Shown: one piece after another, positions 1-6,538 of the stretch
How the letters are laid out: each line of letters starts with the position of its first letter
How positions within the stretch are numbered: position 1 is the first letter of the stretch
Assembly (NCBI GenBank): GCA_041748615.1
Contig: JBGTCY010000174.1
Coordinates: 1-9,019, forward strand
DNA: 9,019 nt
Reading direction: 5' to 3'
Origin: JBGTCY01 sp041748615
Lineage (GTDB): Bacteria > Bacteroidota > Bacteroidia > Chitinophagales > CAIOSU01
Made by a program: the position numbers and the translations under genes
The notes under the pieces: generated by a model
Seen by the model: the letters and a program-made list of their open reading frames with translations, nothing else
Databases searched by the model: none
Told to the model about the DNA's origin: nothing

Positions 1-1
1 T

Positions 2-493
2 GACATTTTTCTTTGTAAATACAGTCCCAAAGGAATTTTGATTTGGGTGGAACGTGCCGGAGGAAATTTCGGTGATTTTCCCAGAGGAATGCAGGTTGAA
101 GGCAACGGCACGATTTACTTGACCGGCTATTATAAACAATCTGCAACCTTCGGAAATATTCAGGCGGATTGGGGAAGAGAAAATGACATTTTTATCACTA
201 AATTTTCCCAACCGACCGTTTCCGTTCAGCCAATTCCTGAAACATCACAATTCAGCGTTTTCCCAAATCCTTCCACCGGATTGTTTTTTATTTCATTGGA
301 AAATACAACACAGCCCGGCAACCTTTTAATTCATGACGCACAAGGCAGATTGCTCATGCACAAAGATGTTGCTCAATTTGAAAATAAACTGACGTTGAAT
401 CTCCATCACCTGAAACCCGGAATTTATTTTCTGACCTATCAGACATCACTTACTTCATCAACTAATCGGGTTGTTTTGTTTGGGAATCAATAA
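2..493 (+). CDS. 3' end of a T9SS-exported SBBP/beta-propeller-like protein (partial)
   Basis: The frame is open from the left edge, so this is the last 163 residues of a longer protein; the TTG at 38 is an internal codon, not a start. The visible N-terminal part resembles SBBP-type propeller repeats. The phrase DIFLCKYS (residues 1-8) recurs as NDIFITKFS about 60 residues later, with a GNGTIYLTG strand between. After a short linker comes a typical Por secretion (type A) sorting domain: FSVFPNPSTG near residues 84-93, a central LLIHDAQGRLL strand, then LKPGIYFLTY near 137-146 and a terminal RVVLFGNQ. Such domains direct passage through the type IX secretion system and are removed or used for surface attachment. 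The protein is therefore probably extracellular or surface-bound; its substrate or role cannot be told from this fragment. The family call is firm for the tail and moderate for the repeats. Confidence 0.85.
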   Translation, partial: DIFLCKYSPKGILIWVERAGGNFGDFPRGMQVEGNGTIYLTGYYKQSATFGNIQADWGRENDIFITKFSQPTVSVQPIPETSQFSVFPNPSTGLFFISLENTTQPGNLLIHDAQGRLLMHKDVAQFENKLTLNLHHLKPGIYFLTYQTSLTSSTNRVVLFGNQ

Positions 494-540
494 AGTTCAA
501 AGATTTTAATAAGTCACTTTTCTGCTGAAAAAGAAATCCC

Positions 541-548
541 TACATTTG
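541..548 (+). promoter_or_regulatory. Candidate Bacteroidota -7 promoter box for glpF
   Basis: TACATTTG matches the Bacteroidota sigma-A -7 consensus TAnnTTTG exactly. It lies 23 bases before the glpF start, which would give a short leader of about 15-20 bases. The -33 position (around 517-521, CTTTT) is only a weak match to TTTG, so the call rests mainly on the -7 box and its location between two genes. Confidence 0.45.
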
Positions 549-571
549 GGTTGTACGAAACCTAATATACA

Positions 572-1387
572 ATGTCAGAATATTTAGGAGAAGCATTGGG
601 TACGATGTTGCTGATTATCCTCGGTGGGGGAGTGGTGGGAGGTGTGGTGCTCAATAAAACAAAATCATTCAACGCGGGCTGGCTGACCATCGCGGTCGGG
701 TGGGGGTTGGCGGTTTCTGTTGCGATTTACGCGGTAGGCGGAATCAGCGGTGCGCATATCAATCCGGCAGTGACACTGGCGCTCGCTGCCATTGGCGAAT
801 TTTCATGGGAGTTGGTGCCGGGCTACATTGCCGCTCAGCTTGCCGGAGCATTCCTCGGAGCCGTCATTGTTTTTTTTCATTACCTGCCGCATTGGAAAGT
901 AACACCGGACCAAACTGTGAAACTATCTGTTTTTTCCACTGACCCGGCAATCAGAAACAATCTTTCCAACCTCCTGAGCGAAATCATCGGAACCTTCATT
1001 TTAATGATGGGCATCCTCGCCATCGGTGCCAATGAATTTTCGCAAGGGTTGAATCCTTTGGTCATCGGGTTGTTGATTCTAAGCATCGGGGTTTCATTGG
1101 GCGGCACCACCGGTTATGCTATCAATCCTGCCCGCGATTTGGGTCCGCGCATCGCCCATTTCTTATTGCCCATCCCGGGCAAAGGTGCGTCCAACTGGAG
1201 TTATGCCTGGATACCTGTTGTCGGTCCGGTGTTGGGTGGCGTTTATGGCGGGTTTTTTTACAAAGCAGTTTTTCACGCGGAAATTGCAATAGGATTTTGG
1301 GTGATGAGCGGGCTGATTGCCGCCATCATGTTCATGGCTTATCTGGGAGATAAAAAAGAAAATGATGAGATGATGGACGCGGAATAA
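572..1387 (+). CDS. glpF: Glycerol uptake facilitator (aquaglyceroporin, MIP family)
   Basis: This 271-residue inner-membrane channel lets glycerol diffuse into the cell. It has both half-helix NPA motifs, at residues 64-66 (SGAHINPAVT) and 185-187 (YAINPARDLGPR). The Asp after the second NPAR is the hallmark of glycerol-conducting rather than water-only channels. By alignment with E. coli GlpF (W48, G191, F200, R206), the selectivity filter is W44, G173, Y182 and R188, with Tyr in place of Phe. The hydrophobic pattern fits six membrane spans plus the two re-entrant loops, and the C-terminus is charged and cytosolic. The ATG has no Shine-Dalgarno sequence, as is usual in this phylum. A TACATTTG box lies just upstream. 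glpK follows 106 bases later on the same strand, so import and phosphorylation are coupled. Length and motifs are normal. Confidence 0.95.
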   Translation: MSEYLGEALGTMLLIILGGGVVGGVVLNKTKSFNAGWLTIAVGWGLAVSVAIYAVGGISGAHINPAVTLALAAIGEFSWELVPGYIAAQLAGAFLGAVIVFFHYLPHWKVTPDQTVKLSVFSTDPAIRNNLSNLLSEIIGTFILMMGILAIGANEFSQGLNPLVIGLLILSIGVSLGGTTGYAINPARDLGPRIAHFLLPIPGKGASNWSYAWIPVVGPVLGGVYGGFFYKAVFHAEIAIGFWVMSGLIAAIMFMAYLGDKKENDEMMDAE

Positions 1388-1393
1388 GGAATG

Positions 1394-1457
1394 TTGTCAA
1401 ATTTACATCCCCTGTGCTATCAGATATCAGATTTTAGATGTTAGACACAGGGCAACA
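1394..1457. repeat. Stem-flanked heptad repeat element, copy 1 (between glpF and glpK)
   Basis: Four 7-base units run from 1419 to 1446 (ATCAGAT, ATCAGAT, TTTAGAT, GTTAGAC). They are enclosed by a perfect inverted repeat, CCCTGTG at 1410-1416 and CACAGGG at 1446-1452. A further TGTTG (1392-1396) and CAACA (1453-1457) could extend the pairing. The left side carries TTGTCAAATTTACATC (1394-1409), which reappears with 14 of 16 bases matching in the element after glpK. The element fills nearly the whole glpF-glpK gap. Confidence 0.7.
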
Positions 1458-1493
1458 ATGATAAAAAATTATTCTAACGAAAAAAAAACACTC

Positions 1494-2996
1494 ATGACAA
1501 AAAAATATGTTCTCGCCATTGATCAGGGCACGACCAGTTCGCGGGCGATTCTATTTAACCGCAACGCGGGCATTCTGGGAATCACCCAGCAGGAATTCAA
1601 ACAACATTTTCCCAATCCGGGCTGGGTGGAACATGACGCGGAAGAGATTTGGGATTCGGTAGTTGCCGTAGTTAAAAAACTTTTGAAAACCACCGCGATT
1701 CAGCCGGATGAAATAGCCGCCATCGGCATCACCAACCAAAGGGAAACAACGGTTATTTGGGATAAAAACACCGGCAAGCCCATTTATCACGCAATCGTGT
1801 GGCAATCGCGGCAAACCAGCGGAATTTGTGACACCCTGATAAAGGCGGGTCATGATAAAATGGTGCGTCAGAAAACCGGCTTGCTCATTGACGCCTATTT
1901 TTCCGGAACGAAAGTGAAATGGATTTTGGACAATGTGAAAGGCGCGCGGCAGAAAGCGGCAAAAGGCGAATTGCTCTTCGGGACGATTGATACGTGGTTA
2001 GTCTGGAAATTGACTGGCGGCAAAGCGCATGTCACCGACCAGACGAACGCTTCGCGCACCCTGCTTTACAACATTCATCAACTGAAATGGGACAATGATT
2101 TATTGAAAATGTTGAACGTGCCTGCCACCATGTTGCCGCAGGTAAAAAGTTCCAGTGAGATATATGGCGAATCGGAAAAGCGTTTATTCGGGAGCGCTAT
2201 CCCCATCAGCGGCATGGCGGGCGACCAGCAAGCCGCGCTTTTCGGACAGGCTTGTTTCAATGAGGGAATGGCAAAAAATACTTATGGCACCGGCTGTTTC
2301 ATGCTGATGAATACCGGTTTAAAAGCCGTTAAATCAAAAAACGGGTTGCTGACGACTATCGCTTGGCAACTGAATGGCAAAACCGAATACGCGCTGGAGG
2401 GCAGCATCTTTGTGGCAGGCTCAGCCGTGCAGTGGCTGCGTGACGGGTTGCAGTTTTTTCCCGATGCATCCCAGTCGGAAAACTCCGCGCGGAAAATCAA
2501 ATCTTCTGACGGGGTGTATGTAGTGCCTGCGTTTGTCGGGCTGGGTGCGCCCTATTGGGACAGCGAAGCGCGGGGCGCCATTTTCGGATTAACACGGGGC
2601 AGCGGCAGAGACCACATCACACGCGCCACACTCGAATCGGTGGCTTATCAGACCAAAGATGTGTTGTCCGCAATGGAAAAAGATTCCGGCATCAGGCTGA
2701 AAAAACTGCATGTTGATGGTGGAGCGACCGGCAATAACTTCCTGATGCAGTTTCAAAGCGATATGCTGGGTGTGCCGGTTGTGCGCCCGGTAGTTACAGA
2801 AACCACTGCGCTGGGCGCAGCATATCTTGCCGGTTTGGCAGTTGGGTTTTGGAAAGATAAAAAAGACATCACCGCCAATTGGAAAGTGGAAAAATCGTTC
2901 AAACCAGCGATGAAAAAAAGTTTACAGGAATCATTATATCGTGGCTGGAAAAACGCAGTGAAGGCGACAAGAAGTTTTTCTGTCATTAAGAAATAA
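1494..2996 (+). CDS. glpK: Glycerol kinase
   Basis: It phosphorylates glycerol to sn-glycerol-3-phosphate with ATP in the cytosol, pulling glycerol in through GlpF. The 500-residue product is a full-length FGGY-family kinase. The phosphate-binding loop DQGTTSSRA is at residues 10-18. Glycerol contacts R83-E84 (NQRET), Y135 and D244-Q245 (AGDQQAALFGQ) are all in place. The C-terminal FGGY signature is around 364-390 (GLTRGSGRDHITRATLESVA), and the DGGATGN motif starts at 408. I chose the ATG at 1494 because MTKKYVLAIDQGTTSSRA is the usual family N-terminus and an A-rich tract precedes it. An in-frame ATG at 1458 would add 12 residues that the family lacks and would start inside a repeat element. 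The segment RLFGSAIPI has Arg (about R230) where HPr-regulated Firmicute kinases have the phosphorylated His, so PTS control through that site is not expected. Confidence 0.95.
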   Translation: MTKKYVLAIDQGTTSSRAILFNRNAGILGITQQEFKQHFPNPGWVEHDAEEIWDSVVAVVKKLLKTTAIQPDEIAAIGITNQRETTVIWDKNTGKPIYHAIVWQSRQTSGICDTLIKAGHDKMVRQKTGLLIDAYFSGTKVKWILDNVKGARQKAAKGELLFGTIDTWLVWKLTGGKAHVTDQTNASRTLLYNIHQLKWDNDLLKMLNVPATMLPQVKSSSEIYGESEKRLFGSAIPISGMAGDQQAALFGQACFNEGMAKNTYGTGCFMLMNTGLKAVKSKNGLLTTIAWQLNGKTEYALEGSIFVAGSAVQWLRDGLQFFPDASQSENSARKIKSSDGVYVVPAFVGLGAPYWDSEARGAIFGLTRGSGRDHITRATLESVAYQTKDVLSAMEKDSGIRLKKLHVDGGATGNNFLMQFQSDMLGVPVVRPVVTETTALGAAYLAGLAVGFWKDKKDITANWKVEKSFKPAMKKSLQESLYRGWKNAVKATRSFSVIKK

Positions 2997-3015
2997 TTGT
3001 TTTATCATCGTGAAG

Positions 3016-3091
3016 TTGTCAAAATAACATCTGTAATTCGAAGCCTGCATTAGCAGATATTAGACTTTAGATATTAGATTGAGTTATTTTG
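3016..3091. repeat. Stem-flanked heptad repeat element, copy 2 (after glpK)
   Basis: Four 7-base units run from 3052 to 3079 (AGCAGAT, ATTAGAC, TTTAGAT, ATTAGAT), the same unit family and order type as in the element before glpK. The left side is TTGTCAAAATAACATC (3016-3031), matching copy 1 at 14 of 16 bases. A perfect 9-base inverted repeat, CAAAATAAC (3020-3028) and GTTATTTTG (3083-3091), encloses the array. The stem sequence differs from copy 1 while the heptad core is conserved. Confidence 0.65.
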
Positions 3092-3114
3092 GAAACATAC
3101 TATAAGGATGTCTT

Positions 3115-3144
3115 CATAGCCTATGGCTTAAACCATGTGCTATG
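3115..3144. terminator. Possible bidirectional hairpin between convergent glpK and glycosyltransferase
   Basis: CATAGC (3115-3120) pairs with GCTATG (3139-3144), and ATGG (3123-3126) with CCAT (3133-3136), around a CTTAAA loop. One mismatch and one wobble pair separate the two stems. The hairpin sits where two convergent transcripts meet and overlaps the stop codon of the minus-strand gene. No T-run follows on either strand, so intrinsic termination is only a suggestion. Confidence 0.3.
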
Positions 3145-4288
3145 CAATCTTCAACACTTCCTTGTAAATTTTTTGAAGTGAATCCGCCACGGTATTCAGT
3201 GAATAAATATTTTCTACCGAGCGGCTTACTTTTTCGGGAGGATAATTTGCGTAATCTTTTTTGATGTTGAGCATTGCGGCTGCCAATCCTTCTTCATCAT
3301 TGCTGCCAATCAAAATGCCATTGTCAGCATTGATGAAAGCTTCCGGTCCGCCACAGCGGGTGGCTATTACCGGTCTGCCGGAAAAAATTGCTTCTAAGGT
3401 CACTACCGAAAATGTTTCAACCCGGCTATTGACAATAAGAACATGCGCTTGGGGAATCAATTTTAAAATAGCGTCATTGGTTTTTCTTCCCAAAAAATGA
3501 CAAGCGGTTTCTAATTGCAGTTGTTTAGCGAGTTGCTCTAACTGAGCGCGGTCGTTTCCATCACCGGCAATGCGTAGTTCTGTGGCAGGTTCTTTTTGAT
3601 ATACCCGGCTGAACGCTTTGATAATGCCGCTGATGTTTTTAACAGCATCATTCAGGTCTGCAACAACTAAATAACTGAATTTTCCTTCAGGAGCTTTTTC
3701 AACAATTCCCTCCGCGTTTGTTTCCACTACATTCGGCAGAATTTGAAACTTTGCATTTAACCCGCATTGAATCATCCCCTTTTTTAAGAATTCGGAAACG
3801 ACAGTGACCATCGCAGCGTTTTTGATAGCATGAGCAGTCAGTCGTTTTTTAAAATAATTTTCCTGTTGAAATTTTCCGGTCAGATAACCCGACCAATGTT
3901 CGGTGATTAAATAAGGAATGCCGTGTTTCCATTTCAGCCAAAGCGCCAGCGCCACCGGACGCGTGAGCATGTGTACATGACAGAGGTCAGGAACAAAGTT
4001 GCCGCGCAGTAGTTCGCGGTATGCACGAAACAATGTTTTGAAATAGCGAAGCAGATTCAAAAGTTTAAAAGAAGATTTTTTGTAATAATAAATGACTTCT
4101 CTTAAATTACTTTCAGGAGCATTTTCAGTGACATGAATTTTGGATGACGGTTCAGCGTAAATAACTGTGACAGAATGATGCCGCGCTGCTGCACGCGCGT
4201 GTTTCTGAATAAAAACGCCATTCTGCGGGTCGTTTTCCGAAGGATACCAACGCGGCAGGAATAATATCTTTTTCGGTGTCATTGCCAT
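3140..4288 (-). CDS. GT4-type glycosyltransferase (GT-B fold)
   Basis: This 382-residue protein is a retaining glycosyltransferase of the kind that adds sugars from nucleotide-sugar donors to surface polysaccharide or lipid-linked acceptors at the inner face of the membrane. The N-terminal domain opens with KILFLPRWYPSENDPQNGVF (residues 7-26), a common GT4 start with the GVFIQ acceptor-side loop. CHVHMLTRP (103-111) and ITEHWSGY (128-135) follow. The donor-binding C-terminal domain has K217 in DAVKN, IAGDGNDRAQL (240-250), FLGRK (265-269), and the EX7E motif E291/E299 within VETFSVVTLEAIFSGRPVIA. There are no membrane spans. The start could be M1 or M3 (ATG at 4280-4282); both leave the fold intact. 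It is transcribed away from the ACP/KAS III pair. The sugar and acceptor cannot be predicted; an envelope-glycan role is inferred. Confidence 0.88.
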   Translation of the reverse strand: MAMTPKKILFLPRWYPSENDPQNGVFIQKHARAAARHHSVTVIYAEPSSKIHVTENAPESNLREVIYYYKKSSFKLLNLLRYFKTLFRAYRELLRGNFVPDLCHVHMLTRPVALALWLKWKHGIPYLITEHWSGYLTGKFQQENYFKKRLTAHAIKNAAMVTVVSEFLKKGMIQCGLNAKFQILPNVVETNAEGIVEKAPEGKFSYLVVADLNDAVKNISGIIKAFSRVYQKEPATELRIAGDGNDRAQLEQLAKQLQLETACHFLGRKTNDAILKLIPQAHVLIVNSRVETFSVVTLEAIFSGRPVIATRCGGPEAFINADNGILIGSNDEEGLAAAMLNIKKDYANYPPEKVSRSVENIYSLNTVADSLQKIYKEVLKIA

Positions 4289-4370
4289 TGCAAAGTAAGA
4301 TTATTTCTATCTTTAAAACGATTAGTGATGCGTTTGAGGTAAGGACAAATTACATGGACTTATATTTAGT

Positions 4371-4403
4371 GCGCAGGGACACTGAGCGAAGTCGAAGTAG
4401 CGC
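4371..4403. repeat. Dispersed repeat fragment (CTGAGCGAAGTCGAAG type)
   Basis: The core ACTGAGCGAAGTCGAAGT (4381-4398) is a sequence I recall recurring between genes in many bacterial genomes, including Bacteroidota. It often occurs as a hairpin with CCCT and AGGG arms. Here the arms are reduced to ACT and AGT, bracketed by GCGC at 4371-4374 and 4400-4403. It lies in the divergent gap between the glycosyltransferase and the acyl carrier protein. Identification rests on memory of the motif, not on a search. Confidence 0.5.
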
Positions 4404-4462
4404 GTTTGCCAAAACACTTCGTGTATTAATTTCAGAAAACAAAAAATATAAATATCCGCTGA

Positions 4463-4702
4463 ATGGAATTGCAGATTGAGGACTTTATCCAAAAAATTGA
4501 AACTGAATTTGAAGAAATAAAAACCGGAACCATTCGCGCGGGCGATGAATTCCGAAAATTGGAAGGCTGGAGTTCCATGATGGCGCTCATCCTGATTGCC
4601 AAAGTTGATTCGGAATACAACATCACCATTTCCGCTGATGAACTTGCAAAATGCTTCACCATCCGCGACTTGTATGAATTGATTAAACAGAAAGTGGAGT
4701 GA
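4463..4702 (+). CDS. Acyl carrier protein, specialised type
   Basis: This 79-residue acidic, helical protein has the ACP layout: helix 1 (residues 2-18), a loop, then the modification site and helix 2 in EGWSSMMALILIAKVDSEYN (35-52), and helix 4 near 66-78. The carrier Ser is most likely S38, which a 4'-phosphopantetheinyl transferase would modify. The usual Asp-Ser-Leu around that site reads Ser-Ser-Met, preceded by Trp. This differs from the housekeeping AcpP of fatty acid synthesis and suggests a dedicated pathway ACP. A KAS III gene follows 101 bases downstream on the same strand, its natural partner. The ATG follows an A/T-rich leader without a Shine-Dalgarno sequence. The acyl group it carries is unknown; delivery to a sugar or lipid on the cell surface is inferred from the neighbouring glycosyltransferase. 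Confidence 0.85.
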   Translation: MELQIEDFIQKIETEFEEIKTGTIRAGDEFRKLEGWSSMMALILIAKVDSEYNITISADELAKCFTIRDLYELIKQKVE

Positions 4703-4803
4703 GCAATCATTTTGACCATCAACGCGAATACCCCGTGTTTCAAATCTTGTCAGCGATTCCCGCTTTAATTATTTTTTCAATCCAATCAAACCGCTCATCC
4801 TGA

Positions 4804-5859
4804 ATGTCGCTATTCTCTGTTTCCAAGATTCAATTAGTCGGTGTCGCAGCCTGTGTTCCTCAAAATGTTGTTTCGAATTATGACTATGAACTGATTTCGC
4901 CTAAGGAGCGCGAGTTGCTTGTTAAAACCGTGGGAATCGAAAAAAGGCGAATCGCCCAAAAAGGAATTTGCGCGTCAGACCTGTGTTTCGAAGCGGCTCA
5001 ACAACTGCTGAACGATTTGGGTTGGGAGCGGAGAGAAGTGGAGGTGTTGGTCTTCATTACACAAACTCCGGATTACATCACACCCGCCACTTCCAATATT
5101 TTACAACAGCGGCTGGGGTTGTCTAAAAACTGTATCGCCTTAGACATCAACTTGGGTTGTTCCGGCTATGTGTATGGCTTAGCGGTTGTTTCCAGCCTGT
5201 TGCAAACATTGGGCAAAGGAAAAGCGCTGCTGCTGGCGGGCGATATTTCATCCGCCACGCTTTCGGAAAAAGATAAAAGCTCGGCTCCTATTTTTTCGGA
5301 TGCAGGCTCGGCAACCGCATTGCAATGGCGGCAAAACGCGGCTCCCGTTTATTTTAATTTGCAGGGCGATGGCAGCGGCTATGACGCCATCATCATTCCC
5401 GCGGGCGGCTATCGTCATCCCGTTGACGCGCGGGCGTTGGAAGAGCAAACCATTAGTGAAGGAATCACCCGAAATCAAACACACCTCATTTTGAAGGGCA
5501 TTGATGTTTTTAATTTTTCAGTCAATGAAGTGCCGGCAAACGTGGAGGCGCTCTTAAATTTCGCGGGCAAAGACAGGGCCGCGGTCAACTATTTTCTCTT
5601 TCATCAGGCAAACCTCATTATCAATGAATCCATCCGTAAAAAACTGAAATTAACTCCCGAACAAGTGCCTTACTCTTTGCGCGATTTTGGCAACACCAGC
5701 TCGGCAACCATCCCCGTCACATTAATTACGCAACTCCGCAACCGCTTGATTTCAGAAAAACTCGAAATGGTTTTTTCCGGCTTTGGCGTTGGACTCTCCT
5801 GGAGTTCCGCTTATCTTGAAACGGAAAAATTGGTTTGTTGTGAATTGATTGAGGTGTAA
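4804..5859 (+). CDS. 3-oxoacyl-ACP synthase III (KAS III/FabH family)
   Basis: It is a thiolase-fold enzyme that condenses an acyl-CoA primer with malonyl-ACP to give a 3-oxoacyl-ACP in the cytosol. The 351-residue product is slightly longer than E. coli FabH (about 317). The catalytic triad is complete: C119 in INLGCSGYVYGL, H267 in FHQAN and N297 in FGNTSSATIP. The VLVFITQTPDYITPATSN segment (81-98) and the glycine-rich GFGVGLSWSS end (326-335) are also typical. A TGA immediately precedes the ATG in frame and there is no other Met nearby, so this start is the only sensible one. Its closest partner is the ACP gene just upstream. Because both look specialised and a glycosyltransferase is adjacent, I infer a side pathway, such as a short hydroxyacyl decoration, rather than the cell's main FabH. 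No ketoreductase is present to complete such a route. Confidence 0.88.
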   Translation: MSLFSVSKIQLVGVAACVPQNVVSNYDYELISPKERELLVKTVGIEKRRIAQKGICASDLCFEAAQQLLNDLGWERREVEVLVFITQTPDYITPATSNILQQRLGLSKNCIALDINLGCSGYVYGLAVVSSLLQTLGKGKALLLAGDISSATLSEKDKSSAPIFSDAGSATALQWRQNAAPVYFNLQGDGSGYDAIIIPAGGYRHPVDARALEEQTISEGITRNQTHLILKGIDVFNFSVNEVPANVEALLNFAGKDRAAVNYFLFHQANLIINESIRKKLKLTPEQVPYSLRDFGNTSSATIPVTLITQLRNRLISEKLEMVFSGFGVGLSWSSAYLETEKLVCCELIEV

Positions 5860-5919
5860 AAAATAGCTGGTCTAAAGTTTGATGATGGCTCAAGAAAAGA
5901 TAGCATATTCCAGCGCTGT

Positions 5920-5938
5920 CTATTTAGGGTTTAAATAG
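5920..5938 (+). terminator. Weak AT-rich hairpin after the KAS III gene
   Basis: CTATTTA (5920-5926) and TAAATAG (5932-5938) pair perfectly around GGGTT. It lies about 60 bases after the KAS III stop and has no T-run, so termination is only possible. The rest of the 5860-6048 gap shows no gene I can support. Confidence 0.25.
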
Positions 5939-6048
5939 CTATTGGTTGGAATAGCCGGACTTCTTATTTCAGTTATTTTCGTTCTGGCTCTTAACCCAAC
6001 TAAAATAATTTTTCTAAAATCCACCCAACATTACCAATCCCCCTTCCT

Positions 6049-6447
6049 TCAATACACAAAACTCACCTCCTGTTTCAGTTCCGGGTGCAGGCTCAGAGCA
6101 ACCGGACAGTGGAACGCGATGTCTTCAAGGGCGCTTCTTTCTGCTGGAGTCAGTACATGAGGCAGGAAGAGTGTCACTTTCACACGGGCAATTCTTCTTG
6201 GAGCGGGCGCCATGATTTTTGTGACTTCCGCTTTCATGCCATCCAATGAAATACCGTTTTTTTCGGCATAAATCCCCATCGTGGTCAGCATACAGGCTGC
6301 AAGGGAAGTGGCGGTGAGGTCGGTAGGAGAGAAGGCGGCTCCCCGACCGTGATTATCGGTGGGCGCGTCTGTTTCAATCGTGTTGCCCGATTGCAGGTGA
6401 TTGCAACGGGTATGTAATCCTTTTTCATAGATAACAATAGCAGTCAT
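6049..6447 (-). CDS. OsmC/Ohr-family thiol peroxidase
   Basis: This 132-residue cytosolic protein belongs to the OsmC superfamily, dimeric enzymes that reduce organic hydroperoxides using two reactive cysteines. The peroxidatic Cys is C52 in TSLAACMLTTMGIYAEK, at the start of the long central helix. The resolving Cys is C114 in FHCPVALSLHPE, matching the family's CPV-x-x-SLHP signature. The N-terminal half carries SPTDLTATSLAAC, the usual lead-in to the first Cys. It fits the smaller, YhfA-like OsmC branch better than Ohr proper, but substrate preference cannot be told. The extra C15 is not part of the family catalytic pair. The start codon lies 14 bases from a perfect palindrome in the divergent intergenic region, a likely regulator site given that such genes are often controlled by stress-responsive repressors. 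Confidence 0.9.
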   Translation of the reverse strand: MTAIVIYEKGLHTRCNHLQSGNTIETDAPTDNHGRGAAFSPTDLTATSLAACMLTTMGIYAEKNGISLDGMKAEVTKIMAPAPRRIARVKVTLFLPHVLTPAERSALEDIAFHCPVALSLHPELKQEVSFVY

Positions 6448-6461
6448 AGGATAGGCGTTTT

Positions 6462-6479
6462 TTGTCTAAATTTAGACAA
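6462..6479. promoter_or_regulatory. Perfect 18-bp palindrome, candidate operator of osmC
   Basis: TTGTCTAAATTTAGACAA is identical to its own reverse complement over all 18 bases. It sits between the divergent OsmC-family gene (start 14 bases away) and the exported-protein gene (about 60 bases away). The symmetry and promoter-proximal position suggest a binding site for a dimeric repressor or activator. On the minus strand it also contains TAAATTTA, one mismatch from the Bacteroidota -7 box. The regulator is not identifiable. Confidence 0.5.
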
Positions 6480-6494
6480 CTTACAACAGAGCGG

Positions 6495-6515
6495 TGTTCA
6501 TAGTTTTATTGAACA
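6495..6515. promoter_or_regulatory. Inverted repeat TGTTCA-N9-TGAACA
   Basis: TGTTCA (6495-6500) and TGAACA (6510-6515) are perfect inverted halves with a 9-base spacer. They lie just upstream of the exported-protein start and 16 bases from the 18-bp palindrome. It could be a second regulator site or a chance symmetry in AT-rich DNA. Confidence 0.3.
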
Positions 6516-6538
6516 TTTTGCCCCTTTAAATTGTAATA

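Noticed and set aside
1458..1493. Upstream ATG for glpK giving 12 extra residues
   Set aside because: The extension is absent from the family, is mostly Lys/Asn from an A-rich leader, and would begin at the edge of the repeat element. The ATG at 1494 gives the standard N-terminus.
1394..3091. Heptad arrays as a CRISPR array
   Set aside because: The units are 7 bases with no spacers and no cas genes nearby, so this is simple tandem repetition.
4276..4479. 67-codon plus-strand frame between the glycosyltransferase and the ACP
   Set aside because: It runs through the dispersed repeat and overlaps the start of the ACP gene in another frame. The translation resembles a translated repeat (ERSRSSAFAKT), not a protein.
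5942..6160. 72-codon plus-strand frame after the KAS III gene
   Set aside because: Its second half is antisense to the OsmC gene and the encoded peptide has no family features. The short hydrophobic start alone does not support a gene.
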